The position numbers were made by a program, and so were the translations under genes. A stretch of DNA of 21,724 nucleotides, from the NCBI GenBank assembly GCA_903880655.1, contig CAIRQE010000084.1, forward strand, positions 1 through 21,724. The letters run 5' to 3'. This stretch comes from an uncultured bacterium. Lineage in GTDB: Bacteria; Patescibacteriota; Saccharimonadia; Saccharimonadales; CAIOMD01. The notes under the pieces were generated by a model. That model had not been told where the DNA came from, did not search any database, and saw only the letters and a list, made by a program, of their open reading frames with translations. Shown here in pieces: positions 14,465 to 21,240 of this stretch; the first letter of the stretch is position 1; the number at the start of each line of letters is the position of its first letter.

Positions 14465-15502
14465 ATGGCTGGAAAAAAATCTGCAAAGAAAGATACGACA
14501 TTAACTGAGATCACTAACGCAAGTGGTAAAGATCAGGCGCTTAATTTAGCAGTTGATCAGATTAAAAAACAATTTGGTGCTGGCGCTATTATGCAACTGG
14601 GCGCTGACCATAAGATTGATGTAGAAACATTTTCATCATGAAGCCTTAGTCTGGATTTAGCACTCGGTGGTGGTATTCCAAAAGGAAGAATCGTTGAGGT
14701 ATACGGTCCAGAAAGCAGTGGTAAAACAACACTAACCCTTCATGCTGTAGCGGAAATTCAAAAGCAGGGTGGCACGGCTGCCTTTATTGATGCAGAGCAT
14801 GCGCTTGATCCTGCCTATGCAGAACGAATCGGAGTAAACATTGGAACACTACTTGTTGCTCAGCCAGATAATGGTGAGCAGGCGCTTGAGATCGTCGAAA
14901 CCTTAGTGCGAAGTAACGCTGTTGACCTTATTGTCGTTGACTCTGTTGCAGCTCTTGTTCCGCAAGCAGAAATCGAAGGCGACATGGGTGATTCTCACAT
15001 GGGCTTGCAAGCTCGACTCATGAGTCAGGCGCTAAGAAAACTAACCGGTGTTATTAACAAAAGCCACACCACGGTCATTTTCATTAATCAGTTGCGTATG
15101 AAGATCGGTATTATGTTTGGTAACCCAGAGACGACAACGGGTGGAAATGCATTAAAGTTCTACGCATCAGTTCGCTTGGATATTCGAAGAATTAGTCAGA
15201 TTAAGAGCGGCGAAGAAGTTGTTGGAAATCGAGCAAGAGTCAAAGTAGTGAAGAACAAGATTGCTCCGCCATTCAGAGAAGCAGAATTCGATATTATGTA
15301 TAACGTTGGTATCAGCCGTGAAGGTGACACGCTTGATCTTGCAGTAACGCACGGCATCGTTGGAAAAAGTGGCGCATGGTTTGAATATGAGGGTAGTAAA
15401 ATTGGCCAAGGCCGTGAAGCGGCTAAGCAATATTTAATTGATCATCAAGAAGATCTTAAGAAAATTGAAAAAGCTGTTCGCGCAGCAGTCACGCCTGCTT
15501 AA
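14465..15502 (+). CDS. recA: RecA recombinase with an in-frame TGA at a conserved Gly
   Basis: RecA forms filaments on single-stranded DNA and catalyses strand exchange. The frame runs from ATG 14465 to TAA 15502 (346 codons), broken only by TGA at codon 59 (14639-14641). Around it the protein reads DVETFSS-stop-SLSLDLALGGG, where RecA has VETxSxGSLSLD; the stop sits exactly on the invariant glycine, one base from GGA. Downstream everything is intact: Walker A GPESSGKTT, FIDAEHALDP, IVVDSVAALVP, the L1 loop with MGDSHMGLQARLMSQALRKL, INQLRMKIG, and GNPETTTGGNALKFYASVRLDIRR. No in-frame ATG, GTG or TTG lies between codon 59 and the GTG at 14906, so internal reinitiation would lose Walker A. 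Functional RecA therefore needs read-through, recoding, or a sequence correction. It is followed by a membrane protein and recX. Confidence 0.93.
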
Positions 15503-15514
15503 ATAAGGTTTTAA

Positions 15515-15970
15515 ATGACCGCCACAAATCACTCTATTACAGCAGCAAATCTGGCGCTGGTAACAAAATCATGGTGGATACTCCCGATTGCTCTTTTGTC
15601 CCACTTTGTGCTTGATGCACTCCCTCATTTTGGCAACACCAAAGGGAAGGACATAGATAAGAAATTCATCACCATGTATACGATAGATTTCATTTTGCTA
15701 TGTTCATTATGGCTGACAGTGCTTCTCGTGACCGGCCATTTTCGGTATTTAGTTATTGCTGCAATGACCCTCGCTACCATACCGGACGTCGTTTGGATTT
15801 ACCGACTCTTCTTGAAACTGAAAAAGAAAGCGGTTCCAAAGAAAAATATTTTAACACGGTTTCATACGGCTATTCAGTGGGGTGAAAGAACCTGGGGTTG
15901 GACGATTGAGCTCGGCTGGCTTAGTATCATGGGCGTCATCTTTATTTCACTCGTCCGCAAAATTGGTTAG
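15515..15970 (+). CDS. Membrane protein between recA and recX (unknown function)
   Basis: A 151-residue integral membrane protein, starting at the ATG twelve bases after recA with AAGG upstream. Residues 1-40 contain NHSITAANLALV and a conserved-looking H30-x3-D34-x3-H38 pattern (LLSHFVLDALPHFG), which resembles membrane-bound metal-dependent hydrolases of the YdjM/DUF457 kind. Three to four hydrophobic segments follow (about 50-70, 72-92 and 130-148). The His/Asp cluster hints at metal binding, but I would not name a reaction. Its place between recA and recX with short gaps suggests one transcript. Confidence 0.7.
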   Translation: MTATNHSITAANLALVTKSWWILPIALLSHFVLDALPHFGNTKGKDIDKKFITMYTIDFILLCSLWLTVLLVTGHFRYLVIAAMTLATIPDVVWIYRLFLKLKKKAVPKKNILTRFHTAIQWGERTWGWTIELGWLSIMGVIFISLVRKIG

Positions 15971-15972
15971 CA

Positions 15973-16575
15973 ATGAAGATCACGAAGCTTTCTGCTCAAG
16001 TTAAAAATCCCAATAGGGTAAACGTTTTTTTGGATGGCAAATATTGCTTTTCGCTAACAATTGACCAGGTACTAGAGCATAAGGTAAAAAAAGAACTTGA
16101 AATTGACGAGCAAGATGTAAAGAAATTTGAAAAATTATCGCTTGATGGAAAGTTGCGGCAACGAGCGCTGGAGTGGCTGATGATTCGACCTCATTCAGAA
16201 AAAGAAGTCATGGACTATTTTAGGCGAAAGAAGGTCGATGGTGAACAGGCAAGGGCATGGCTGGATGAATTTATATCACGAGGGTATCAGAGTGATCAAT
16301 CTTTTACGCGTTGGTGGATCGATCAAAGAAGGGCAAAGCAAAAAAGCCAACAGTTTATTCGACAGGAACTACGACAAAAGGGTGTCGATACTGCTATTAT
16401 TCAATCCCTTTTATTGGAAGAATCAGTGACCGACAAATCGGCGCTCATGATGCTGGTTGAAAAAAAACAAAAACAGACAAAGTATCAAGATAGTCAAAAG
16501 TTAACTACCTATTTGCTTCGTCAGGGCTATCGGTATTCAGATGTAGTTGATGCGCTGGCGGACAAATTCGCTTGA
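15973..16575 (+). CDS. recX: Regulatory protein RecX
   Basis: RecX binds RecA filaments and limits their activity. The 200-residue protein carries the tandem three-helix repeats of the family: ALEWLMIRPHSEKEVMDYFRRKKV, then WLDEFISRGYQSDQSFTRWWIDQRRAKQKSQQFIRQELRQKGVD with the hallmark F-R-W and R-x-E-L-x-x-KG pattern, and a third repeat at the end (YLLRQGYRYSDVVDAL). An N-terminal extension (NRVNVFLDGKYCFSL) is typical of Gram-positive-like RecX. It starts two bases after the membrane protein gene. Its TGA stop lies within the 3' end of the convergent PRC-barrel gene (49-base overlap). Confidence 0.92.
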   Translation: MKITKLSAQVKNPNRVNVFLDGKYCFSLTIDQVLEHKVKKELEIDEQDVKKFEKLSLDGKLRQRALEWLMIRPHSEKEVMDYFRRKKVDGEQARAWLDEFISRGYQSDQSFTRWWIDQRRAKQKSQQFIRQELRQKGVDTAIIQSLLLEESVTDKSALMMLVEKKQKQTKYQDSQKLTTYLLRQGYRYSDVVDALADKFA

Positions 16576-17090
16576 AAGGCATTCGTAGTGTATTTTTTTT
16601 CACGCACCGTCACCTCGGGTCCCTGAAAAGCGATATACTTATCGGTTACCTCTACTATATTTTTTCGATCAAAAATGAGGTCGCTTACATTAATCGTTTT
16701 CCATAGTGAAGGTTGCACATAAATCTTTTGAATAAATAGGCTCGCTTGATCAAAAGAATAATCACGAACTTTACCGACCTTCTTTTTATTCACCAGAACA
16801 TTTTTTCCAACTAAATTATAGTGAATGTCTATAATCTCTTTTAGCCGAATAAGATCTTCGGGTTCACTTAGTGCGCTATGGTCATCAATAATAATCCCTT
16901 TGTGGGTGAAATCTCTAATGTGCATGTCTAGAAGAATAAGTTGTTCTTTTTGGTTGCCAGGCTGACAGTAGAATCCGTCAATATGAAGATTGTTGGGATT
17001 AATAATAGCTTCAGTCGTCGTAGCAATACGGCCCCCGACGCGCAAACTAAGTATTGGAACTGCTGTAAATTGTGATGAAAGCATGAGCAT
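16527..17090 (-). CDS. PRC-barrel domain protein
   Basis: About 187 residues with features of the PRC-barrel superfamily: MLSSQFTAVPILSLRVGGRIATTTEAIINPNNLHIDGFYC in two halves, then a second barrel-like segment NVLVNKKKVGKVRDYSFDQASLFIQKIYV. In other bacteria this fold is found in RimM and in photosynthetic reaction centre H subunits, and free-standing copies are of unknown function. I start it at ATG 17090 rather than the TTG at 17108 because a TACAAT -10 (17105-17100) would place transcript start just before 17090. The C-terminus overlaps recX by 49 bases on the other strand. It may alternatively begin at ATG 17084. Confidence 0.75.
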   Translation of the reverse strand: MLMLSSQFTAVPILSLRVGGRIATTTEAIINPNNLHIDGFYCQPGNQKEQLILLDMHIRDFTHKGIIIDDHSALSEPEDLIRLKEIIDIHYNLVGKNVLVNKKKVGKVRDYSFDQASLFIQKIYVQPSLWKTINVSDLIFDRKNIVEVTDKYIAFQGPEVTVREKKYTTNAFQANLSASASTTSEYR

Positions 17091-17099
17091 AACGGTTCT

Positions 17100-17105
17100 A
17101 TTGTA
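17100..17105 (-). promoter_or_regulatory. -10 element of the PRC-barrel gene
   Basis: TACAAT on the reverse strand, nine bases upstream of the ATG at 17090; predicted leader of about two to three bases. No clear -35. Confidence 0.35.
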
Positions 17106-17166
17106 CACAAAAAAATGATGTTTCCGCCATTGCCTAATATGGACACAGCAGGGTAAGCTTTAAAAT

Positions 17167-17634
17167 ATGCATGAAGAAATTTTGACAAAGCTAACTCATT
17201 CACAATCCGAAACTGAGGCTTTTGCTGAAGTAATTGGACACAATCTTAAGGGCGGTGAATGTATCGAACTTATAGCAGATCTTGGAGGGGGAAAGACTAC
17301 GTTTACTCGTGGTCTAGTGCGCGGCACAAAGAGTGAAGATCAAGTTTCCAGTCCGACGTTCACTATTTCTAAAATATATGAGACCCCCCAGTTCTTGATT
17401 CATCATTTTGATTTTTATCGACTCGCTACTCCCGGGCTTATAGCGCATGAATTAGCTGAAGTAGCTGATGACCCTCGGGCAGTCAGTATTATTGAGTGGG
17501 GTGATGTCGTTCGAGAAGTGCTGCCAAAAAAGAGAATCACGATTACCATAACTGCTATCGATGAAAACAGTCGAAAACTAGAAGTACAGCTACCCAAAGA
17601 TAGTACTTATATTTTAGAGGGAATAAACGAGTGA
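17167..17634 (+). CDS. tsaE: tRNA t6A biosynthesis ATPase TsaE
   Basis: TsaE is the ATPase that supports the TsaB-TsaD complex in making N6-threonylcarbamoyladenosine at position 37 of ANN-decoding tRNAs. The 155-residue protein has the P-loop IADLGGGKTTFTRG, the switch-like SSPTFTISKIYE, HHFDFYRL and SIIEWGDVV, all in normal order and spacing. It is followed by tsaB with a GTGA overlap, so the two are translationally coupled. The TGA stop (17632-17634) is followed directly by TAA in frame. Confidence 0.95.
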   Translation: MHEEILTKLTHSQSETEAFAEVIGHNLKGGECIELIADLGGGKTTFTRGLVRGTKSEDQVSSPTFTISKIYETPQFLIHHFDFYRLATPGLIAHELAEVADDPRAVSIIEWGDVVREVLPKKRITITITAIDENSRKLEVQLPKDSTYILEGINE

Positions 17635-18023
17635 TAATTATTAGCATTAAAACGGATACGCCGGTGGCGGAAATAGCGCTCTTTCAGGATCAGAAAAAAA
17701 TTGACACTATCACTTGGGAAGCACACCGACAACTTGCCGATACGATTCATCTAAAGATGCTTCAACTGCTTGAGCAAAATAGCAAGAAATGGGAAGACAT
17801 ACAGGGTGTCGCCATTTTCAAGGGCCCAGGAAGTTTCACCGGCCTCAGGATCGGCATGAGCGTCGCTAATGCACTCGCTTTCAGTCTCAAGGTCCCTATC
17901 ATTGCTGCTCTGGGCGAAAATTGGAGACAAATTGCCATCAAAAGACTGCTAAACCAAGAGGACGAAAAAGTTGCTATTCCCGAATATGGTTCCGATGCGT
18001 TTACCACTACGCCCAAAAAGTGA
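17631..18023 (+). CDS. tsaB: TsaB-like protein, N-terminal domain only
   Basis: TsaB is the non-catalytic partner of TsaD in t6A synthesis. This 130-residue protein starts at GTG 17631 inside the tsaE stop. It contains the N-terminal ASKHA half-domain: IIISIKTDTPVAEIALF, the helix with HLKMLQLLEQNSKKWEDIQGVAIFKG and the strongly conserved GPGSFTGLRIGMSVANALAFSL. TsaB is normally about 220-230 residues; the second half-domain is missing here and the frame ends cleanly with TGA, with TAA four codons further on. Dimerisation with TsaD uses the N-terminal domain, so the short form could still work. No leftover C-terminal coding is visible downstream. Confidence 0.85.
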   Translation: MIIISIKTDTPVAEIALFQDQKKIDTITWEAHRQLADTIHLKMLQLLEQNSKKWEDIQGVAIFKGPGSFTGLRIGMSVANALAFSLKVPIIAALGENWRQIAIKRLLNQEDEKVAIPEYGSDAFTTTPKK

Positions 18024-18074
18024 AATAAGAGTGTATAACTGTTGTAATGAGTACACTGCACACAAAAAATTAGA

Positions 18075-18102
18075 TTGACAAAACTACAGAGAATATTAGA
18101 CT
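18075..18102 (+). promoter_or_regulatory. Promoter of the sortase gene
   Basis: Perfect TTGACA (18075-18080), 16-base spacer, TAGACT (18097-18102). The leader of about 37 bases before ATG 18146 is made of AAC/AAA repeats and lacks a Shine-Dalgarno sequence. Confidence 0.55.
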
Positions 18103-18145
18103 AGTAGTAGTAGCGATTTAAACAACAAAAATTTACAACAAAAAA

Positions 18146-19294
18146 ATGGAAGAAAATATTTACGCGAGCACGCCTCGTAAACAGCTCACTAGTTACCAGC
18201 CTCGGCCAATGGTTGGTTCTGTGCGTCCTAAGTACAGAAATCCACGCCCGACAGTAAATAATAAAGTATCGAAAGATCCGCTGAATTTTGATGTTGGAGC
18301 GCCAAAAAAACAAACTTGGGATCAACAACAGGATGTAGCTAATGTCTCAAAACCCCGAGTCTATCTTCAGGCAGAGCAAGCGGAAACCTCGCAAGTAAGC
18401 TATTCACCTCCCACAATTGAAGAATATTCACCACCCAGTGCTAGCAATCAAGCTAGTCCCATGATCACTGCATCACCAGCCGCAGTTGCAGTCTATCCTC
18501 AGCTATTCTCTCCTATTTATTCAGGAAAAATTAGAATTGATCCAAAACCGATTGCATTCATAAGGAAGTTATTTGTAAGTACAAATGGCGTAAGTTCGAA
18601 ACTAAGAATCACCCCTCTCGTGCTTACGATTATGGCGGTTGGGTTATTCTCTTTCGGAATTTATACAAACCTGCATAGTCTTGCGGTAACAAAAGCAATA
18701 CAAGCGCAGGCAGCAGTAGAAGCTGCAAATCAAAATGCAAATCCTTCTAATTCGACTTCGAGTTCAAGCGCGACTACTCCTGTGAGTGCAGCTACTGTAA
18801 GCGAGGCAAAGCCCACGAGCAATTCTATGGCAGCCTACAGCGTAGCACCTGATAAACCAAAATATATTACTATTCCTTCGCTTGGAGTGTATGCACGAGT
18901 CATAGAAGTAGGAACTACCAAAGATGGTGCAGTCGGATCTCCTGCGAATACATATGACACCGCATGGTTCAACCAGAGCGCTAAGCCAGGACAAAGTGGC
19001 GCTTCGTTTATAGATGGTCACGTGCTCGGTCCAATTCATGGTGGCGTCTTTGCGGGGCTTAAGAATATTCAGGCTGGCGCACAGATCATTATTACCATGG
19101 GGGATGACTCTACTCACAGCTATACTGTTCACTCTACCTCGGTTCAAAATAAGGATACGATTAATATGAACAATCTACTTAAATCTATTGATCCCAATAA
19201 GTCTGGCTTAAACCTCATGACTTGCACTGGAACATATATCCAAAACCAAAAAACGTATAATAATCGATTTATTGTATACGCCGTCAAGAATTAG
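18146..19294 (+). CDS. Membrane-anchored sortase (class E/F-like)
   Basis: Sortases are cysteine transpeptidases that attach proteins to the cell surface or polymerise pilins. This 382-residue protein has a long polar, Pro/Gln-rich cytoplasmic N-terminus (1-150), one transmembrane helix (about 157-178), a Ser/Ala/Thr/Asn-rich linker (about 190-230) and a C-terminal sortase domain. Catalytic residues are visible: His292 (FIDGHVLG), Cys360 (NLMTCTGTY) and Arg374 (YNNRFIVYA). The domain start, YITIPSLGVYARVIEVG, and the TAWF segment fit class E/F-type sortases. The extended cytoplasmic region is unusual and has no recognised domain. No obvious LPxTG substrate is encoded in the window. Confidence 0.9.
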   Translation: MEENIYASTPRKQLTSYQPRPMVGSVRPKYRNPRPTVNNKVSKDPLNFDVGAPKKQTWDQQQDVANVSKPRVYLQAEQAETSQVSYSPPTIEEYSPPSASNQASPMITASPAAVAVYPQLFSPIYSGKIRIDPKPIAFIRKLFVSTNGVSSKLRITPLVLTIMAVGLFSFGIYTNLHSLAVTKAIQAQAAVEAANQNANPSNSTSSSSATTPVSAATVSEAKPTSNSMAAYSVAPDKPKYITIPSLGVYARVIEVGTTKDGAVGSPANTYDTAWFNQSAKPGQSGASFIDGHVLGPIHGGVFAGLKNIQAGAQIIITMGDDSTHSYTVHSTSVQNKDTINMNNLLKSIDPNKSGLNLMTCTGTYIQNQKTYNNRFIVYAVKN

Positions 19295-19339
19295 TTCTTA
19301 ATTCGCTACCACCACTGCTGTAGTCATAATAGAGTTTAA

Positions 19340-19368
19340 TTGTTCTTAAATTAGCGCTATTATATAAA
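19340..19368 (+). promoter_or_regulatory. Candidate promoter of rny
   Basis: TTGTTC (19340-19345), 17-base spacer, TATAAA (19363-19368). The -35 is weak (3/6) and the -10 good. It would give a leader of about 125 bases that holds the hairpins at 19396-19479. Confidence 0.4.
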
Positions 19369-19395
19369 TAGGATTTAATTGAGAGATTTGTTAGT

Positions 19396-19479
19396 CCTGA
19401 TTGTAAGCATTAAATATTTCGTAAATCAGGTATAGATCAAGACTAATGAAGTGATAGTGATGTCTTGAGCCTATATCTG
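19396..19479 (+). promoter_or_regulatory. Structured leader of rny (two overlapping hairpins)
   Basis: Hairpin A pairs CCTGATT (19396-19402) with AATCAGG (19424-19430). Hairpin B pairs CAGGTATAGATCAAGAC (19427-19443) with 19462-19479 over about 16 positions with few mismatches, including a perfect TCAAGAC/GTCTTGA. The two share CAGG (19427-19430), so they cannot both form completely. The structure ends about ten bases before the AAAGGG ribosome site of rny, a position suited to control of translation or mRNA decay. Confidence 0.45.
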
Positions 19480-19499
19480 CACCGATAGAAAGGGTGAAC

Positions 19500-21014
19500 A
19501 TGACTCCAATAACATTGGTTCTTACCGTTATAGGTTTAGGAGCTGGATTTGGCGCGAGCCAAGTAGTAACAAAAAAACGACTTGGAAATGCCGCTAACGA
19601 AGCAGAGAAGGCGCTCGCAAAGGCCAATAAAGAAGCAGCAAGCGTTATTAAAAAAGCACAAGAAGATGCTGCTGCAGCAGCTGAGCTTGCTCGAAAAGAA
19701 GAGCAACAAAGACGAAGAGAACTCAAGGAAACTGAAAACAGACTTCTTGATCGCGAAACTTCACTTGATCGAAAGCTTGATGAGCTCGATAAAAGAGGCG
19801 ACAAACTTCGTAAGAGCGAAGATGAAGTAGAAGGTCTTAAAAATGAGATTAGAGCACTTCGAACAAAGCAACAAGAAAAACTAGAAAAGATAGCTAAGCT
19901 GACTAAAACTGAAGCAGCCGACAAACTGATGCAGATGACTGAACGAGACATTAAGAACGATCTTATGGGTCTTGTAGCGAAACTTCAGGCTGATGCAAAG
20001 GATCTTGCCGAGGAAACCGCAGGAACAATTATTGTTAGTGCAATGGAACGAATGGCCAGTGAAGTAACTGCAGAACGCACCGTAACTGCTGTACGTCTTG
20101 AAGATGAAGAGATGAAGGGTCGAATCATTGGAAAAGAAGGGCGAAACATTCAAGCCTTGCAACGTGCCACTGGAGTCGACATTATGGTCGATGATACGCC
20201 TGGTATGATTATTCTTTCCAGCTTTGATCCCGTTCGTCGAGAAGTAGCGAGAGTTGCACTTGAAATGCTTCTAAAGGATGGCCGAGTCCATCCAGGACGC
20301 ATTGAAGAAGTGGTAGACAAGGCACAGAAACAAGTTCAAAAAGAAGTCGTACAAGCAGCCGAAGACGCAGCACGTGAAGTTGGTGTGGTCGGCATACCCC
20401 GTGAAATCCTTCAATACTTAGGCGAGTTAAAGTATCGAACAAGCTATGGCCAAAATGTATTGAAGCACTCAACTGAAATGGCACATCTTGCTGGAGTTAT
20501 TGCTGAAGAAGTTGGTGCAGATGTTCGAGTTACCAAGTACGCCGCCCTTATCCATGATCTTGGCAAAGCTTTAACCCATAAAATGGAAGGCAAGCATCAC
20601 CATATTTCTGGTGAAATGGCACGGAAGTACGGCGTTCCTGAACCGGTAGCCCATGCAGCCGAAGCGCATCATGATGACATGGAAGCTACGACAACTGAAG
20701 CGCTTATTGTGCGAGTTGTTGACGCTATAAGTGCCTCACGTCCAGGTGCTCGTAACATAAGTGCTGAAAACTTTGCAGAGCGTATGCGTGAACTTGAAAA
20801 TGTTGCAAACAGCTTTAGTGGCATTGAAAAGTCCTATGCCATCAGTGCCGGTCGTGAAGTACGAGTATTCGTTCGCCCCGGAGATATTGATGATCTGAGC
20901 GCTATAAAACTAGCTCGAGATATAGCGACGAAGATCGAATCAACCATGCAATATCCCGGTACGATTAAAATAAATGTTATTCGAGAAACTCGAGCAATCG
21001 AGTTTGCTAAGTAA
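19500..21014 (+). CDS. rny: Ribonuclease Y
   Basis: RNase Y is a membrane-bound endoribonuclease that starts mRNA decay in many bacteria lacking RNase E. The 504-residue protein has an N-terminal transmembrane helix (residues 4-20), a long Ala/Glu/Lys/Arg coiled coil (about 25-160), a KH RNA-binding domain with GRIIGKEGRN at 207-216, and an HD hydrolase domain with His352-Asp353 (IHDLGKALTHKMEG) and HHHISGEMARKYG. Its C-terminus ends INVIRETRAIEFAK as usual. I prefer ATG 19500 to the in-frame GTG at 19494 because the GTG overlaps the AAAGGG ribosome site. A structured leader precedes it. Confidence 0.97.
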   Translation: MTPITLVLTVIGLGAGFGASQVVTKKRLGNAANEAEKALAKANKEAASVIKKAQEDAAAAAELARKEEQQRRRELKETENRLLDRETSLDRKLDELDKRGDKLRKSEDEVEGLKNEIRALRTKQQEKLEKIAKLTKTEAADKLMQMTERDIKNDLMGLVAKLQADAKDLAEETAGTIIVSAMERMASEVTAERTVTAVRLEDEEMKGRIIGKEGRNIQALQRATGVDIMVDDTPGMIILSSFDPVRREVARVALEMLLKDGRVHPGRIEEVVDKAQKQVQKEVVQAAEDAAREVGVVGIPREILQYLGELKYRTSYGQNVLKHSTEMAHLAGVIAEEVGADVRVTKYAALIHDLGKALTHKMEGKHHHISGEMARKYGVPEPVAHAAEAHHDDMEATTTEALIVRVVDAISASRPGARNISAENFAERMRELENVANSFSGIEKSYAISAGREVRVFVRPGDIDDLSAIKLARDIATKIESTMQYPGTIKINVIRETRAIEFAK

Positions 21015-21031
21015 GGCCGACTAGTCAAACC

Positions 21032-21057
21032 CCGCTCTATCTGTTATGATAGGGCGG
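21032..21057 (+). terminator. Hairpin downstream of rny, overlapping the tRNA-Pro -10
   Basis: CCGCTCTATC pairs over ten positions (one G-U) with GATAGGGCGG around a six-base loop, followed by ATTTGA. It lies 17 bases after the rny stop and may terminate it, although the T run is short. The loop and 3' arm also contain TGT-TATGAT (21042-21050), an extended -10 that would start transcription near 21057, about 13 bases before tRNA-Pro. Confidence 0.5.
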
Positions 21058-21069
21058 ATTTGACAGTAT

Positions 21070-21146
21070 CGGGGATTGGCGCAGTTGGCTAGCGCGCGCG
21101 GTTTGGGACCGCGAGGTCGAAGGTTCGAGTCCTTTATCCCCGACCA
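21070..21146 (+). tRNA. tRNA-Pro (anticodon UGG)
   Basis: Cloverleaf: acceptor CGGGGAT/ATCCCCG, D-stem GCGC/GCGC, anticodon stem CGCGG/CCGCG with loop TTTGGGA (anticodon TGG, G37), T-stem GAAGG/CCTTT (one G-U) with TTCGAGT loop, discriminator A, and encoded CCA. Confidence 0.97.
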
Positions 21147-21158
21147 ATTAGAAAAACT

Positions 21159-21190
21159 ACACCCTCCAGGATTGGAGGGTGTTTTAATTT
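21159..21190 (+). terminator. Rho-independent terminator after tRNA-Pro
   Basis: Perfect nine-base stem ACACCCTCC/GGAGGGTGT, six-base loop, then TTTTAATTT. Confidence 0.88.
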
Positions 21191-21225
21191 GATTTAAATT
21201 AGTAATAGCATCTCTATTTTGAGCG

Positions 21226-21231
21226 TATAAT
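21226..21231 (+). promoter_or_regulatory. -10 element of the kinase-like gene
   Basis: Perfect TATAAT ending nine bases before the ATG at 21241; the message would have a leader of about three bases. No convincing -35 at 16-18 bases. Confidence 0.5.
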
Positions 21232-21240
21232 GGTATCCAT

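Noticed and set aside
14465..14641. The 58-codon ORF before the recA TGA as an independent small gene
   Set aside because: Its sequence is the N-terminus of RecA and joins the downstream part in the same frame without a gap.
14600..14700. Selenocysteine insertion at the recA TGA
   Set aside because: The position is a structural glycine, not a cysteine, and I see no convincing SECIS-like hairpin directly after it.
14906..15502. A short RecA starting at GTG 14906 as the real gene
   Set aside because: It would lack Walker A and half the core domain; upstream sequence is clearly RecA with intact motifs.
17161..17166. TAAAAT as the -10 of tsaE
   Set aside because: It abuts the ATG, so transcription would start inside the gene; TAATAT at 17135-17140 is a more sensible but unproven candidate.
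18024..18074. GTGTA/TACAC pairing after tsaB as a terminator
   Set aside because: Only five pairs with a long loop and no T run.
19288..19360. AT-rich small inverted repeats after the sortase gene as a terminator
   Set aside because: The stem is six A/T-rich pairs around the stop codon without a T run, too weak to call.
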